Below, piece by piece: positions 1 through 5,389 of a DNA stretch of 6,608 nt. The translations under genes and the position numbers were made by a program. The stretch comes from Candidatus Melainabacteria bacterium GWA2_34_9. Lineage in GTDB: Bacteria > Cyanobacteriota > Vampirovibrionia > Gastranaerophilales > UBA9971. The notes under the pieces were generated by a model that was not told where the DNA came from, ran no database searches, and worked only from the letters and a program-made list of their open reading frames with translations. Each line of letters starts with the position of its first letter. Position 1 is the first letter of the stretch. The stretch is taken from NCBI GenBank assembly GCA_001784535.1, contig MFRJ01000007.1, positions 1 through 6,608 of the forward strand, in the 5' to 3' direction.

Positions 1-2
1 CA

Positions 3-227
3 GCCGGCAAAAAAAATTTAGCAGAACCAACTTTTAAAGAAAATCTTTCGAATTATTTTAAAGGCGTTAAAGCTGAATGGGGAAAGATAACCTGGCCGGA
101 TAAAAGACAGGTAATCGTTGAAACAGTTGTTGTTTTAGTGGTTGTTTTCTTTTTTGTAACTCTTGTTTTCGGTTATGATGAACTTTTCGGATTTTTATTT
201 AAGTTATTAATTCCTGTAAAATCATAA
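3..227 (+). CDS. secE: SecE, preprotein translocase subunit (5' partial)
   Basis: This is the C-terminal 74 residues of SecE, the small subunit that clamps and stabilises the SecY channel of the Sec translocon in the inner membrane. The start lies upstream of the window. The visible part has a short polar N-terminal stretch, the amphipathic cytoplasmic helix with the family signature GVKAEWGKITWPDK (about visible residues 21-34), then one hydrophobic segment rich in Val and Phe, and ends IPVKS. Bacterial SecE proteins of the single-helix type are about 60-90 residues, so little is missing. The stop is 3 bp before the first candidate nusG start, so the two genes are probably translationally coupled. 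SecE directly before nusG is the standard bacterial order, which supports the call. Confidence 0.95.
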   Translation, partial: AGKKNLAEPTFKENLSNYFKGVKAEWGKITWPDKRQVIVETVVVLVVVFFFVTLVFGYDELFGFLFKLLIPVKS

Positions 228-230
228 ATA

Positions 231-785
231 ATGGGTAAGACGATGAATCAAAAAGAATTTAACAAAAGATGGTACATAGTCCATACATACTCGGGACACG
301 AAAATAAGGTTAAGGTTAACCTTGAAAAACGTGTTGAGTATATGAATCTCGGACACAAAATTTTCCGTGTTGAAGTGCCTCAAAAAGCAATAACCGTAGT
401 AAAAAGCGGAAAACGTACAGAAAAAGAAGAAAAAATCTTCCCTGGATACGTTCTTGTAGAAATGATAATGGATGAGGACAGCTGGTACGTCGTAAGACAC
501 ACTCCGGGCGTGACAAAATTTGTCGGCTCAGAGAAAAAACCTGTACCCGCAAGAGATGCTGAAATTAAAAGAATTATTTACAAGGCTGAAGCTATGCCTA
601 AGAAAGTTGAACTCGATATTCAGATCGGCGAATCAGTTCTTATTATTAGCGGACCGTTTGCTGATTTCTCAGGAACAATTACGGAAGTTTATCCTGATAA
701 AGAAAAAATCAGAGCAAATGTTTCAATCTTTGGCAGGGAAACCCCTGTTGAGCTTGAATATAATCAAATTCAAAAACAAGGTTAA
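231..785 (+). CDS. nusG: NusG, transcription elongation and termination factor
   Basis: NusG binds the RNA polymerase clamp through its NGN domain and contacts Rho or ribosomal protein S10 through its KOW domain, coupling transcription to termination or translation. The 184 residues fit the family. The NGN domain runs from about residue 12 to 105, beginning RWYIVHTYSGHE and including the conserved IFPGYVLVEM at 69-78 and HTPGVTKFVG further on. The KOW domain starts near residue 130 and contains GPFADFSG at 141-148, ending near EYNQIQKQ. Two in-frame ATGs exist, at 231 and 243, and neither has a good Shine-Dalgarno. The first sits 3 bp after the secE stop and suits coupling. The second would give a 180-residue protein and cannot be excluded. 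rplK follows after 29 bp, as in most bacteria. Confidence 0.97.
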   Translation: MGKTMNQKEFNKRWYIVHTYSGHENKVKVNLEKRVEYMNLGHKIFRVEVPQKAITVVKSGKRTEKEEKIFPGYVLVEMIMDEDSWYVVRHTPGVTKFVGSEKKPVPARDAEIKRIIYKAEAMPKKVELDIQIGESVLIISGPFADFSGTITEVYPDKEKIRANVSIFGRETPVELEYNQIQKQG

Positions 786-814
786 TTAAAATAAACATAT
801 AAAGGAAATTTAAA

Positions 815-1240
815 ATGGCAAAGAAAGTAATGGGCAAAATAAAACTGCAGATTCAGGCCGGAAAAGCCAATCCGTCACCTCCTATAGGTCCGGCTCTTGG
901 TCAGCACGGCGTTAATATTATGGAATTCTGCAAGCAGTACAATGCTAAAACCGCCGATCAGACAGGTAATATTATTCCTGTTGAAATTACAGTTTATGAA
1001 GACAGATCATTCAGTTTTACCCTTAAAACCCCTCCTACAGCAGAATTAATTAAAAAAGCTGCCGGTTTAGAGAAAGGATCTGCCGTTTCTAACAAAACAA
1101 AAGTAGGAAAAGTTACCAGAGCTCAGGTTGCAGAAATTGCAAAAATCAAAATGCCTGATTTAAATTCAACAACAGCAAAATCAGCAGAAGAAATGGTTGC
1201 CGGTACTGCAAGAAGTATGGGCGTAACCGTTATAGATTAA
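815..1240 (+). CDS. rplK: 50S ribosomal protein L11
   Basis: L11 binds the GTPase-associated region of 23S rRNA (helices 43/44) at the base of the L7/L12 stalk and takes part in factor binding and the stringent response. The length of 141 residues is exactly typical. The N-terminal domain carries the proline-rich cleft PSPPIGPALGQ (20-30), the region contacted by thiopeptide antibiotics in the family. The segment QHGVNIMEFCKQYN follows, and the C-terminal rRNA-binding domain ends with GTARSMGVTV. The start is supported by an AAAGGA Shine-Dalgarno at 801-806, 8 nt before the ATG. The gene lies between nusG and rplA, and the 53-bp gap to rplA holds the presumed L1-binding hairpin. Nothing in the protein looks unusual. 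Confidence 0.98.
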   Translation: MAKKVMGKIKLQIQAGKANPSPPIGPALGQHGVNIMEFCKQYNAKTADQTGNIIPVEITVYEDRSFSFTLKTPPTAELIKKAAGLEKGSAVSNKTKVGKVTRAQVAEIAKIKMPDLNSTTAKSAEEMVAGTARSMGVTVID

Positions 1241-1252
1241 TATAACTTAATC

Positions 1253-1288
1253 GTGGAAGGATGAAAGTCCGCTAGCACCACAAAGGAG
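1253..1288 (+). promoter_or_regulatory. Putative L1-binding autoregulatory mRNA element plus rplA Shine-Dalgarno
   Basis: The outer helix is GTGG (1253-1256) with CCAC (1278-1281). The inner helix is GGAT (1259-1262) with GTCC (1267-1270), capped by a GAAA loop. Between them is an asymmetric internal loop: AA on the 5' side and GCTAGCA on the 3' side. This layout (GTGG, short purine run, hairpin, CCGYTA-like strand, CCAC) is the pattern known for bacterial L1 mRNA sites, which mimic the L1-binding site in 23S rRNA helix 77. The CCAC arm directly abuts the rplA Shine-Dalgarno AAAGGAG (1282-1288), which is 5 nt from the ATG, so bound L1 could block initiation on rplA. The folding was done by eye and the regulation is inferred from the family. 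Confidence 0.75.
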
Positions 1289-1293
1289 TAAAA

Positions 1294-2022
1294 ATGGGAA
1301 AAATTACAAAAAGACAACAAAAAGTTTTAGAGCTTCTTGAAGAAAGAGAACAGCCATGTACAGGCGCAGAAGCTATTGAAACACTTCAGAAAATCTCAAA
1401 AGAAGTTTCAAAGTTCGATGAAACTTTTGAAGTTCACATGAGATTAGGTATTGAAGTAAAACACGCCGATCAACAAGTTAGAAGCACGGTAGTACTTCCA
1501 TCAGGTACAGGAAAAAAAGTTAGAGTTGCTGTTGTTGCTAAAGGCGAAAAAATGAAAGAAGCTGAAGATGCAGGAGCTGATCTTGTTGGTGCTGAAGATT
1601 TAGTTGAAAAAATTCAGGGCGGTTTCTTTGAGTTTGATGTGCTTGTTGCTACACCTGATGCAATGGGTATGCTCGGTAAACTCGGTAAAGTTCTCGGACC
1701 TAAAGGTTTGATGCCTAACCCTAAAACAGGAACAGTAACATTCAACGTTAAAGACGCTGTAAAAGAGCTTAAAGCAGGTAGGGTTGAATTTAGAGCTGAC
1801 AAACAGGGTATGGTTCACGTTCCTATAGGAAAAGCAAGCTTTACACAAGATGCTTTAATGAAAAACTATGCAGCTTTATCGGATGCTATCATAAAAGCTA
1901 AGCCGTCAGCAGCAAAAGGAACCTATTTAAAATCAGTTTATCTTGCAACCACAATGGGACCAGGAATTAAAATTGATGCAAAACAGATTGCAGCTGAAGT
2001 TAAAGAAGCTTTAGGACATTAA
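1294..2022 (+). CDS. rplA: 50S ribosomal protein L1
   Basis: L1 forms the mobile L1 stalk on 23S rRNA, which helps release the E-site tRNA, and in many bacteria it represses translation of its own mRNA. The 242 residues slightly exceed the usual 229-235. The excess appears to sit in the N-terminal helical region, where QPCTGAEAIETLQKISK (about 20-36) replaces the usual short linker. The conserved RNA-binding segment LGKVLGPKGLMPNPKTGT (130-147) is intact, as are FRADKQGMVHVPIGK and the C-terminal SVYLATTMGPGIKID. A strong Shine-Dalgarno AAAGGAG lies 5 nt before the ATG and is adjacent to the presumed L1 site. A strong terminator begins 18 bp after the stop, so rplA is the last gene of this operon here; rplJ and rplL do not follow. 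Confidence 0.97.
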   Translation: MGKITKRQQKVLELLEEREQPCTGAEAIETLQKISKEVSKFDETFEVHMRLGIEVKHADQQVRSTVVLPSGTGKKVRVAVVAKGEKMKEAEDAGADLVGAEDLVEKIQGGFFEFDVLVATPDAMGMLGKLGKVLGPKGLMPNPKTGTVTFNVKDAVKELKAGRVEFRADKQGMVHVPIGKASFTQDALMKNYAALSDAIIKAKPSAAKGTYLKSVYLATTMGPGIKIDAKQIAAEVKEALGH

Positions 2023-2040
2023 TCTTAAGTTATAAAGATA

Positions 2041-2074
2041 AAACAAAAAGAGGAGCATGCTCCTCTTTTTGTTT
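2041..2074 (+). terminator. Intrinsic terminator after rplA
   Basis: A perfect 34-bp inverted repeat: AAACAAAAAGAGGAGCA followed immediately by its exact reverse complement. As RNA it folds with a 15-bp stem and a CAUG loop. The 3' arm supplies a U-tract (TTTTTGTTT), and the A-tract on the 5' arm makes it potentially bidirectional. It lies 18 bp after the rplA stop and 14 bp before the next gene's ATG. Its AGGAGC/GCTCCT core is also found in the terminator at 5288-5311. Confidence 0.93.
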
Positions 2075-2088
2075 ATTAGTATAAAAAT

Positions 2089-2946
2089 ATGTTTAAAAAT
2101 TTATACAATGAAATAGATTTCTTTTTTAGGAAGAATATCAGGCTAAAAAGAAAATATACAGGCAAAAATGAGCTTAAAGAAAATCTTTTTGAGCATTTTT
2201 CCGGTGAAAAAAAACAATTAGCCAAAGAAAAAGAAATATTTTATCTTAAAAAATATCAGCTTCAGGAATTTAAGACTAATTCCACTTGCAGAAATTATCT
2301 GGAAAATCTTGCAGTTATAGAGCTTCTGGAAAATTTTTTAGCACCCACTCCCGAAAAAAATGTCGTTAAAATCCTTGATATCGGTTCAAAAAACTGGTTT
2401 TATGCTTCAGGAGAGTGGAGTTTTTTTAAGTATAAACTAGAGGAATTTCTTGGTTACTCGCGAGTAACGGCATTACGGGTCGGCGAAGCCGCCCCTTCAG
2501 CCTCAGCTCGCAATCCGCTTTTTCTCGACGGGATAGAAATAGACGCTTTTAGGGTTTATTCTGATTTTCATACACGCTATGATTATGCGCAATATTATAT
2601 AAAAAATCTTGCAAATACACGATATATCACAAAAGATTTTCTTCAGCATAATGAGAAATATGATTATATAATCTGGTTTTTCCCTTTTGTGACGGAATTT
2701 CCTCTTCAGGAATGGGGTTTGCCTTTAAGTAAATTTAAACCCTCTGAAATGTTGAAGCATGCTTATGATTCTTTAAATTCAGGCGGGAAAATGCTGATAG
2801 TTAATCAGGATGAAAAAGAATATGCCATACAGGAGAATTTACTAAAAAATTTAAACCTTCATTATGAGAAAAAGGGAGATTTTAAAAACAGCTTCCTTGA
2901 ATATGAACATAAACGGTGTGTTACAATTGTTTTTAAAGATTCTTAG
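2089..2946 (+). CDS. Class I SAM-dependent methyltransferase-like protein, function unknown
   Basis: The 285-residue protein shows the motif order of a Rossmann-fold class I methyltransferase. Residues 95-101 (ILDIGSK) fit the glycine-rich SAM-binding loop (motif I). GIEID at 148-152 fits the acidic end of strand 2. YDYIIWFFP at 191-199 fits the motif IV strand, and LNSGGKMLIVNQDE at 229-242 fits the post-motif strand. The loop has only one glycine, weaker than a classical GxGxG, so SAM binding is inferred. The first 90 residues are Lys-rich and helical-looking, with no signal peptide. A GC-rich in-frame insert occupies about residues 122-143 (see the repeat entry). The ATG lies only 14 bp beyond the preceding terminator and has no clear Shine-Dalgarno; I saw no better in-frame start. 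The gene downstream starts 10 bp after the stop, suggesting co-transcription. The substrate is unknown. Confidence 0.6.
   Translation: MFKNLYNEIDFFFRKNIRLKRKYTGKNELKENLFEHFSGEKKQLAKEKEIFYLKKYQLQEFKTNSTCRNYLENLAVIELLENFLAPTPEKNVVKILDIGSKNWFYASGEWSFFKYKLEEFLGYSRVTALRVGEAAPSASARNPLFLDGIEIDAFRVYSDFHTRYDYAQYYIKNLANTRYITKDFLQHNEKYDYIIWFFPFVTEFPLQEWGLPLSKFKPSEMLKHAYDSLNSGGKMLIVNQDEKEYAIQENLLKNLNLHYEKKGDFKNSFLEYEHKRCVTIVFKDS
2453..2518. repeat. GC-rich palindromic insert inside the methyltransferase-like gene
   Basis: By hand count, 42 of 66 bases are G or C, in a gene otherwise strongly AT-rich. It starts with a perfect 16-bp palindrome, GTTACTCGCGAGTAAC (2453-2468). An imperfect hairpin follows: CGG-C-ATT-A-CG (2468-2477) can pair with CG-C-AAT-CCG (2509-2517). 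Inside it, GGGtCGGC (2477-2484) faces GCCGcCCC (2488-2495) across a GAA loop. It encodes about 22 residues rich in Ala, Ser and Arg (including GEAAPSASARNP) that do not resemble the surrounding Lys/Phe/Tyr-rich protein. The reading frame stays open. The composition and structure suggest a small mobile or dispersed palindromic repeat inserted in frame; copies elsewhere in the genome cannot be tested here. The borders are approximate. Confidence 0.55.
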
Positions 2947-2956
2947 AGGATTTTAA

Positions 2957-3256
2957 ATGGCTAATTTAAAAGCAAAATTTTATAAATATCACAGAGAACT
3001 TGGCATTATATTTTCGCTGCCGCTGGCTTTATGTGCTGTAACTGCTATGGGAATGACAATAGCACGCGAATTTCTTCATAACAGACCTCTGGCAAAATTT
3101 TTCTTTAGTTTGCACACAATGAGTATCTTTGGAAGCGAAGAAATTGAAAATATTTATTCGATTATTGTCGGTATAAGTACTTTAGCAATTATTTTTACAG
3201 GTTTAATGTGTTTGGTTTCATTTAAGAAAAAGAAATCCAATCAAAATCAAGAATAA
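2957..3256 (+). CDS. Small two-helix membrane protein, PepSY-associated TM-like
   Basis: This 99-residue protein has two hydrophobic segments, about residues 15-36 and 66-88, joined by a polar loop, and a basic end (SFKKKKSNQNQE) that would sit in the cytoplasm under the positive-inside rule. The opening KYHRELGIIFSLPLALCAVT resembles the first helix of PepSY-associated membrane proteins (pattern YHR/WHR, LGl, aLPL, TG), and the second helix ends in a TGL motif also seen in that family. His12 and His53 are placed where such proteins often carry histidines. A good Shine-Dalgarno AGAGGA (2945-2950) lies 6 nt before the ATG and overlaps the stop of the upstream methyltransferase-like gene, so the two form an operon. 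No enzymatic domain is present. The family call rests on motif resemblance only and the function is unknown. Confidence 0.6.
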   Translation: MANLKAKFYKYHRELGIIFSLPLALCAVTAMGMTIAREFLHNRPLAKFFFSLHTMSIFGSEEIENIYSIIVGISTLAIIFTGLMCLVSFKKKKSNQNQE

Positions 3257-3380
3257 ATAATTTTTGGCATATAATATAATAAACAAAAGTTTTAGAACCT
3301 TTAATGTATTTTTTATTGTCCTTTTACATTCTAGGAGTGTGGAAGGGCATTTGAATTTAAAAATAAGAAAGAGATCGTGA
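3257..3380 (+). other. Leader region of the DEAD-box helicase gene
   Basis: A 124-bp gap. It contains two abutting TATAAT hexamers (3270-3275 and 3275-3280) that could serve as -10 elements, but no convincing -35 box 17 bp upstream. I see no clear terminator for the preceding membrane-protein gene. Two tiny reading frames occur: ATG at 3304 to TGA at 3352-3354 (16 residues, MYFLLSFYILGVWKGI), and TTG at 3351 to TGA at 3378-3380 (9 residues), preceded by GGAAGGG and ending directly at the helicase ATG. The helicase's own Shine-Dalgarno is weak (AGAAAGAGA, 3367-3375). Whether any of this is functional is unproven. Confidence 0.35.
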
Positions 3381-5279
3381 ATGTCAAAACTAAGATTTGA
3401 AGAGCTTAATTTATCCAAAGAAATCCTTGATGCGGTTAAGGATATGGGCTTTGAAGAAGCATCACCTATTCAGGCAGAAGCAATCCCATTAATAATGGAC
3501 GGAAAAGATATAATAGGACAAGCACAGACAGGCACAGGAAAAACTGCCGCTTTTGCAATTCCTATAATAGAAAAAATAGATGCTTCGAGCAAAGAGCTTC
3601 AGGCAGTAATTTTATGCCCGACAAGAGAGCTTGTAATTCAGGTATCAGAAGAATTTCGTAAGCTTATGAAATACAGGGAAAATTTATTTGTAGCACCTAT
3701 ATACGGCGGTCAGCCGATAGAAAGACAGCTGGGAGCCTTGAGAAAAGGTGTTCAGGTTGTTATAGGAACCCCAGGCAGAACAATGGATCACATGAGACGT
3801 GGTTCTATAAAAATGAATGCCGTGAAAATCATAGTTCTGGATGAAGCGGATGAAATGCTTGATATGGGCTTTAGAGATGATATGGAAGTCATCCTTAAAG
3901 ATACACCTGAAACCAGGCAGACCGTAATGTTTTCTGCCACGATGGCACCGGATATTATCGGACTTACAAAGCTTTATCAGAAAGATTCTGTTATTGTTAA
4001 CGTAACCAACAAAAAACTTAGCGCCCCGAAAATTCAGCAAATTTATTTTGAAGTTCAGGATAAAAACAAACCCGAAGTTCTTTCACGTCTTTTAGATATT
4101 CATAATATTAAACTGGCTCTGGTTTTTTGTAATACAAAAAGTCAGGTAGACGCTCTTGTAGAGATTTTAAAGACAAGAGGGTATTTTGCAGACGCTCTAC
4201 ACGGAGATATGAGTCAAAATTATCGTGACAGAGTAATGAACGGATTTAGGAATGGAACTGTTGAAATACTTGTTGCAACTGATGTTGCAGGCAGAGGTAT
4301 AGACGTAAATGATGTAGAAGCCGTATTTAATTATGATTTGCCGAGAGATGACGAAGATTATACCCATAGAATAGGTAGAACGGCGCGCGCGGGAAAAACA
4401 GGAACAGCTTTTACTTTTGTTACAGGCAAGCAGATTTATAACCTGAAAAGAATTGAAAGAGCAAACGGAGTCTTGATTAAAAGACAATCTGTTCCAACTG
4501 TAGATGAAATCGAGACTACAAGAATAAATGTTTATGCGGAAAAAATCGGCAAAATTGTTGAAACAGGGCATTTAAGCAAGTTTGTTAATCATATTGAGCA
4601 AATAATGGGTGATGATCTGACTTCACTTGATGTTGCAGCGGCTTTGTTAAAACTAACGATGGACAAAGAAAACGAAAGTTTTGATCGTACTGTTAATTTT
4701 GAAGAGCCTGTCAGAGAACAAAGACCTCAAGGAAGATTTCCTGATAAACGATTCGGCAATAAATATACTATGAAAGATAATTTCAGAAGAAATAACGGGG
4801 AAAATAAACCTTACAAATCTTCAGCAAGACCTTCCGAGGAAGGATATAGCAGACCTAACAATGACAGGAAACCTGAAGGAGAGTTTAAGCCTTATAGATC
4901 TTCAGAAAGAACTAGAGATGATTCTCCAAGGGAAGCTAGACCTTCCAGAGAAGGATATAGCAGACCTAATAATGACAGGAAACCTGAAGGAGAATTTAAA
5001 CCTTACAGATCTGAAAAGAAAAGGGACGATTCTTTTAAAAAAGCCAGACCTTTTGGCGAAAGAACCGAAAAACCTGAAGTTGACAGAGGAACAGAGGAAG
5101 AGTATAAGCCTTTTAAATCAGCTGCAAAGAAAGAAGGAGAATTCAAACCTTTTAAATCTGCAGGGAAAAAGAAAACAGATTCTTCCAATAAAGAAGGTAA
5201 GTTCTTTGATAAAAAATTCAGCAAGCCAAAGAGCGGAGATAAAAAACCCGGCAAAAGCTTTGATAAAAAAAATAAATAA
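3381..5279 (+). CDS. DEAD-box ATP-dependent RNA helicase (DeaD/CshA-like) with long repeat tail
   Basis: An ATP-dependent RNA helicase that would unwind short RNA duplexes in the cytoplasm, typically in ribosome assembly, mRNA decay or cold adaptation. All core motifs are present: Q motif (F6, then ASPIQAEAIP 27-36), Walker A AQTGTGKT (48-55), PTREL (80-84), TPGR (130-133), DEAD (154-157), SAT (185-187), LVFCNTK, ATDVAGRGIDV and HRIGRTARAG (329-338). Residues 375-427 resemble the dimerization region of CshA/DeaD proteins, ending AAALLKLTM. From 428 to 632 the protein is low-complexity, Lys/Arg/Glu-rich and repetitive, with no DbpA-type RRM visible, so the architecture is nearer to CshA or a short DeaD. 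The name within the family is left open. The gene is probably monocistronic: a terminator follows 8 bp after the stop. The 632 residues are longer than typical CshA (about 500) because of the tail. Confidence 0.95.
   Translation: MSKLRFEELNLSKEILDAVKDMGFEEASPIQAEAIPLIMDGKDIIGQAQTGTGKTAAFAIPIIEKIDASSKELQAVILCPTRELVIQVSEEFRKLMKYRENLFVAPIYGGQPIERQLGALRKGVQVVIGTPGRTMDHMRRGSIKMNAVKIIVLDEADEMLDMGFRDDMEVILKDTPETRQTVMFSATMAPDIIGLTKLYQKDSVIVNVTNKKLSAPKIQQIYFEVQDKNKPEVLSRLLDIHNIKLALVFCNTKSQVDALVEILKTRGYFADALHGDMSQNYRDRVMNGFRNGTVEILVATDVAGRGIDVNDVEAVFNYDLPRDDEDYTHRIGRTARAGKTGTAFTFVTGKQIYNLKRIERANGVLIKRQSVPTVDEIETTRINVYAEKIGKIVETGHLSKFVNHIEQIMGDDLTSLDVAAALLKLTMDKENESFDRTVNFEEPVREQRPQGRFPDKRFGNKYTMKDNFRRNNGENKPYKSSARPSEEGYSRPNNDRKPEGEFKPYRSSERTRDDSPREARPSREGYSRPNNDRKPEGEFKPYRSEKKRDDSFKKARPFGERTEKPEVDRGTEEEYKPFKSAAKKEGEFKPFKSAGKKKTDSSNKEGKFFDKKFSKPKSGDKKPGKSFDKKNK
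4824..5042 (+). repeat. Tandem 37/36-codon repeat in the helicase tail
   Basis: Two near-identical coding copies start at 4824 (residue 482, 111 bp) and 4935 (residue 519, 108 bp). A degenerate third begins at 5043 (residue 555). Each copy has the order ARPS, EGYSRPNNDRKPEGEFKPYRS, then a charged segment with RDDS. The GYSRPNNDRKPEGEFKPYR stretch is identical in the two good copies and mostly identical in DNA, so the duplication looks recent. A shorter heptad, E-[NFY]-K-P-[YF]-[KR]-S, occurs five times, starting at residues 474, 501, 538, 574 and 587, which suggests the longer repeat grew from it. It is probably disordered and RNA-contacting, by analogy with other basic helicase tails. Confidence 0.9.
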
Positions 5280-5287
5280 ATAAGTTT

Positions 5288-5311
5288 AAAAGGAGCCGTA
5301 GCTCCTTTTTT
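5288..5311 (+). terminator. Intrinsic terminator after the helicase gene
   Basis: Stem AAAAGGAGC (5288-5296) with GCTCCTTTT (5301-5309), loop CGTA, and a T-run through 5311. It starts 8 bp after the helicase stop. The A-tract on the 5' side could allow some function on the minus strand, but no convergent gene is present in the window. Confidence 0.9.
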
Positions 5312-5389
5312 ATAGCTTTGTAGGGCAGTAGATATAAACAATTAAATGATAAATAATATATTTGTTTTTGAAAATATAAAGGTATGAAA
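5312..5389 (+). other. Upstream region of treS
   Basis: A very AT-rich gap between the helicase terminator and treS. Because a terminator precedes it, a treS promoter is expected here. Several TATAAA/TAATAT-like hexamers exist, but none pairs with a recognisable -35 box at normal spacing, so no specific promoter is called. The treS Shine-Dalgarno AAAGG is at 5378-5382. Confidence 0.4.

Noticed and set aside
520..789. 89-residue + strand frame overlapping nusG
   Set aside because: It overlaps the NusG KOW region in another frame, and has no Shine-Dalgarno and no recognisable motif.
3266..3280. TTGGCA next to TATAAT as a promoter
   Set aside because: The two hexamers are adjacent with no spacer, so they cannot be a -35/-10 pair, and no other -35 box fits well.
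3684..4040. 118-residue open frame on the minus strand
   Set aside because: It lies wholly inside the helicase core, whose motifs are unmistakable on the + strand. The minus-strand translation has no recognisable domain.
4824..5042. Direct repeats as a possible CRISPR array
   Set aside because: The units are 108-111 bp, in frame and tandem without unique spacers. They encode protein repeats.
4861..5283. 140-residue + strand frame overlapping the helicase tail
   Set aside because: It is an alternative-frame reading of the repeat-rich tail. The repeats carry the open frame along, and no independent start signal was seen.
5003..5341. 112-residue minus-strand frame across the helicase 3' end and terminator
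   Set aside because: It runs through the terminator hairpin antisense to the Lys-rich tail, which automatically yields Phe/Leu-rich open frames.
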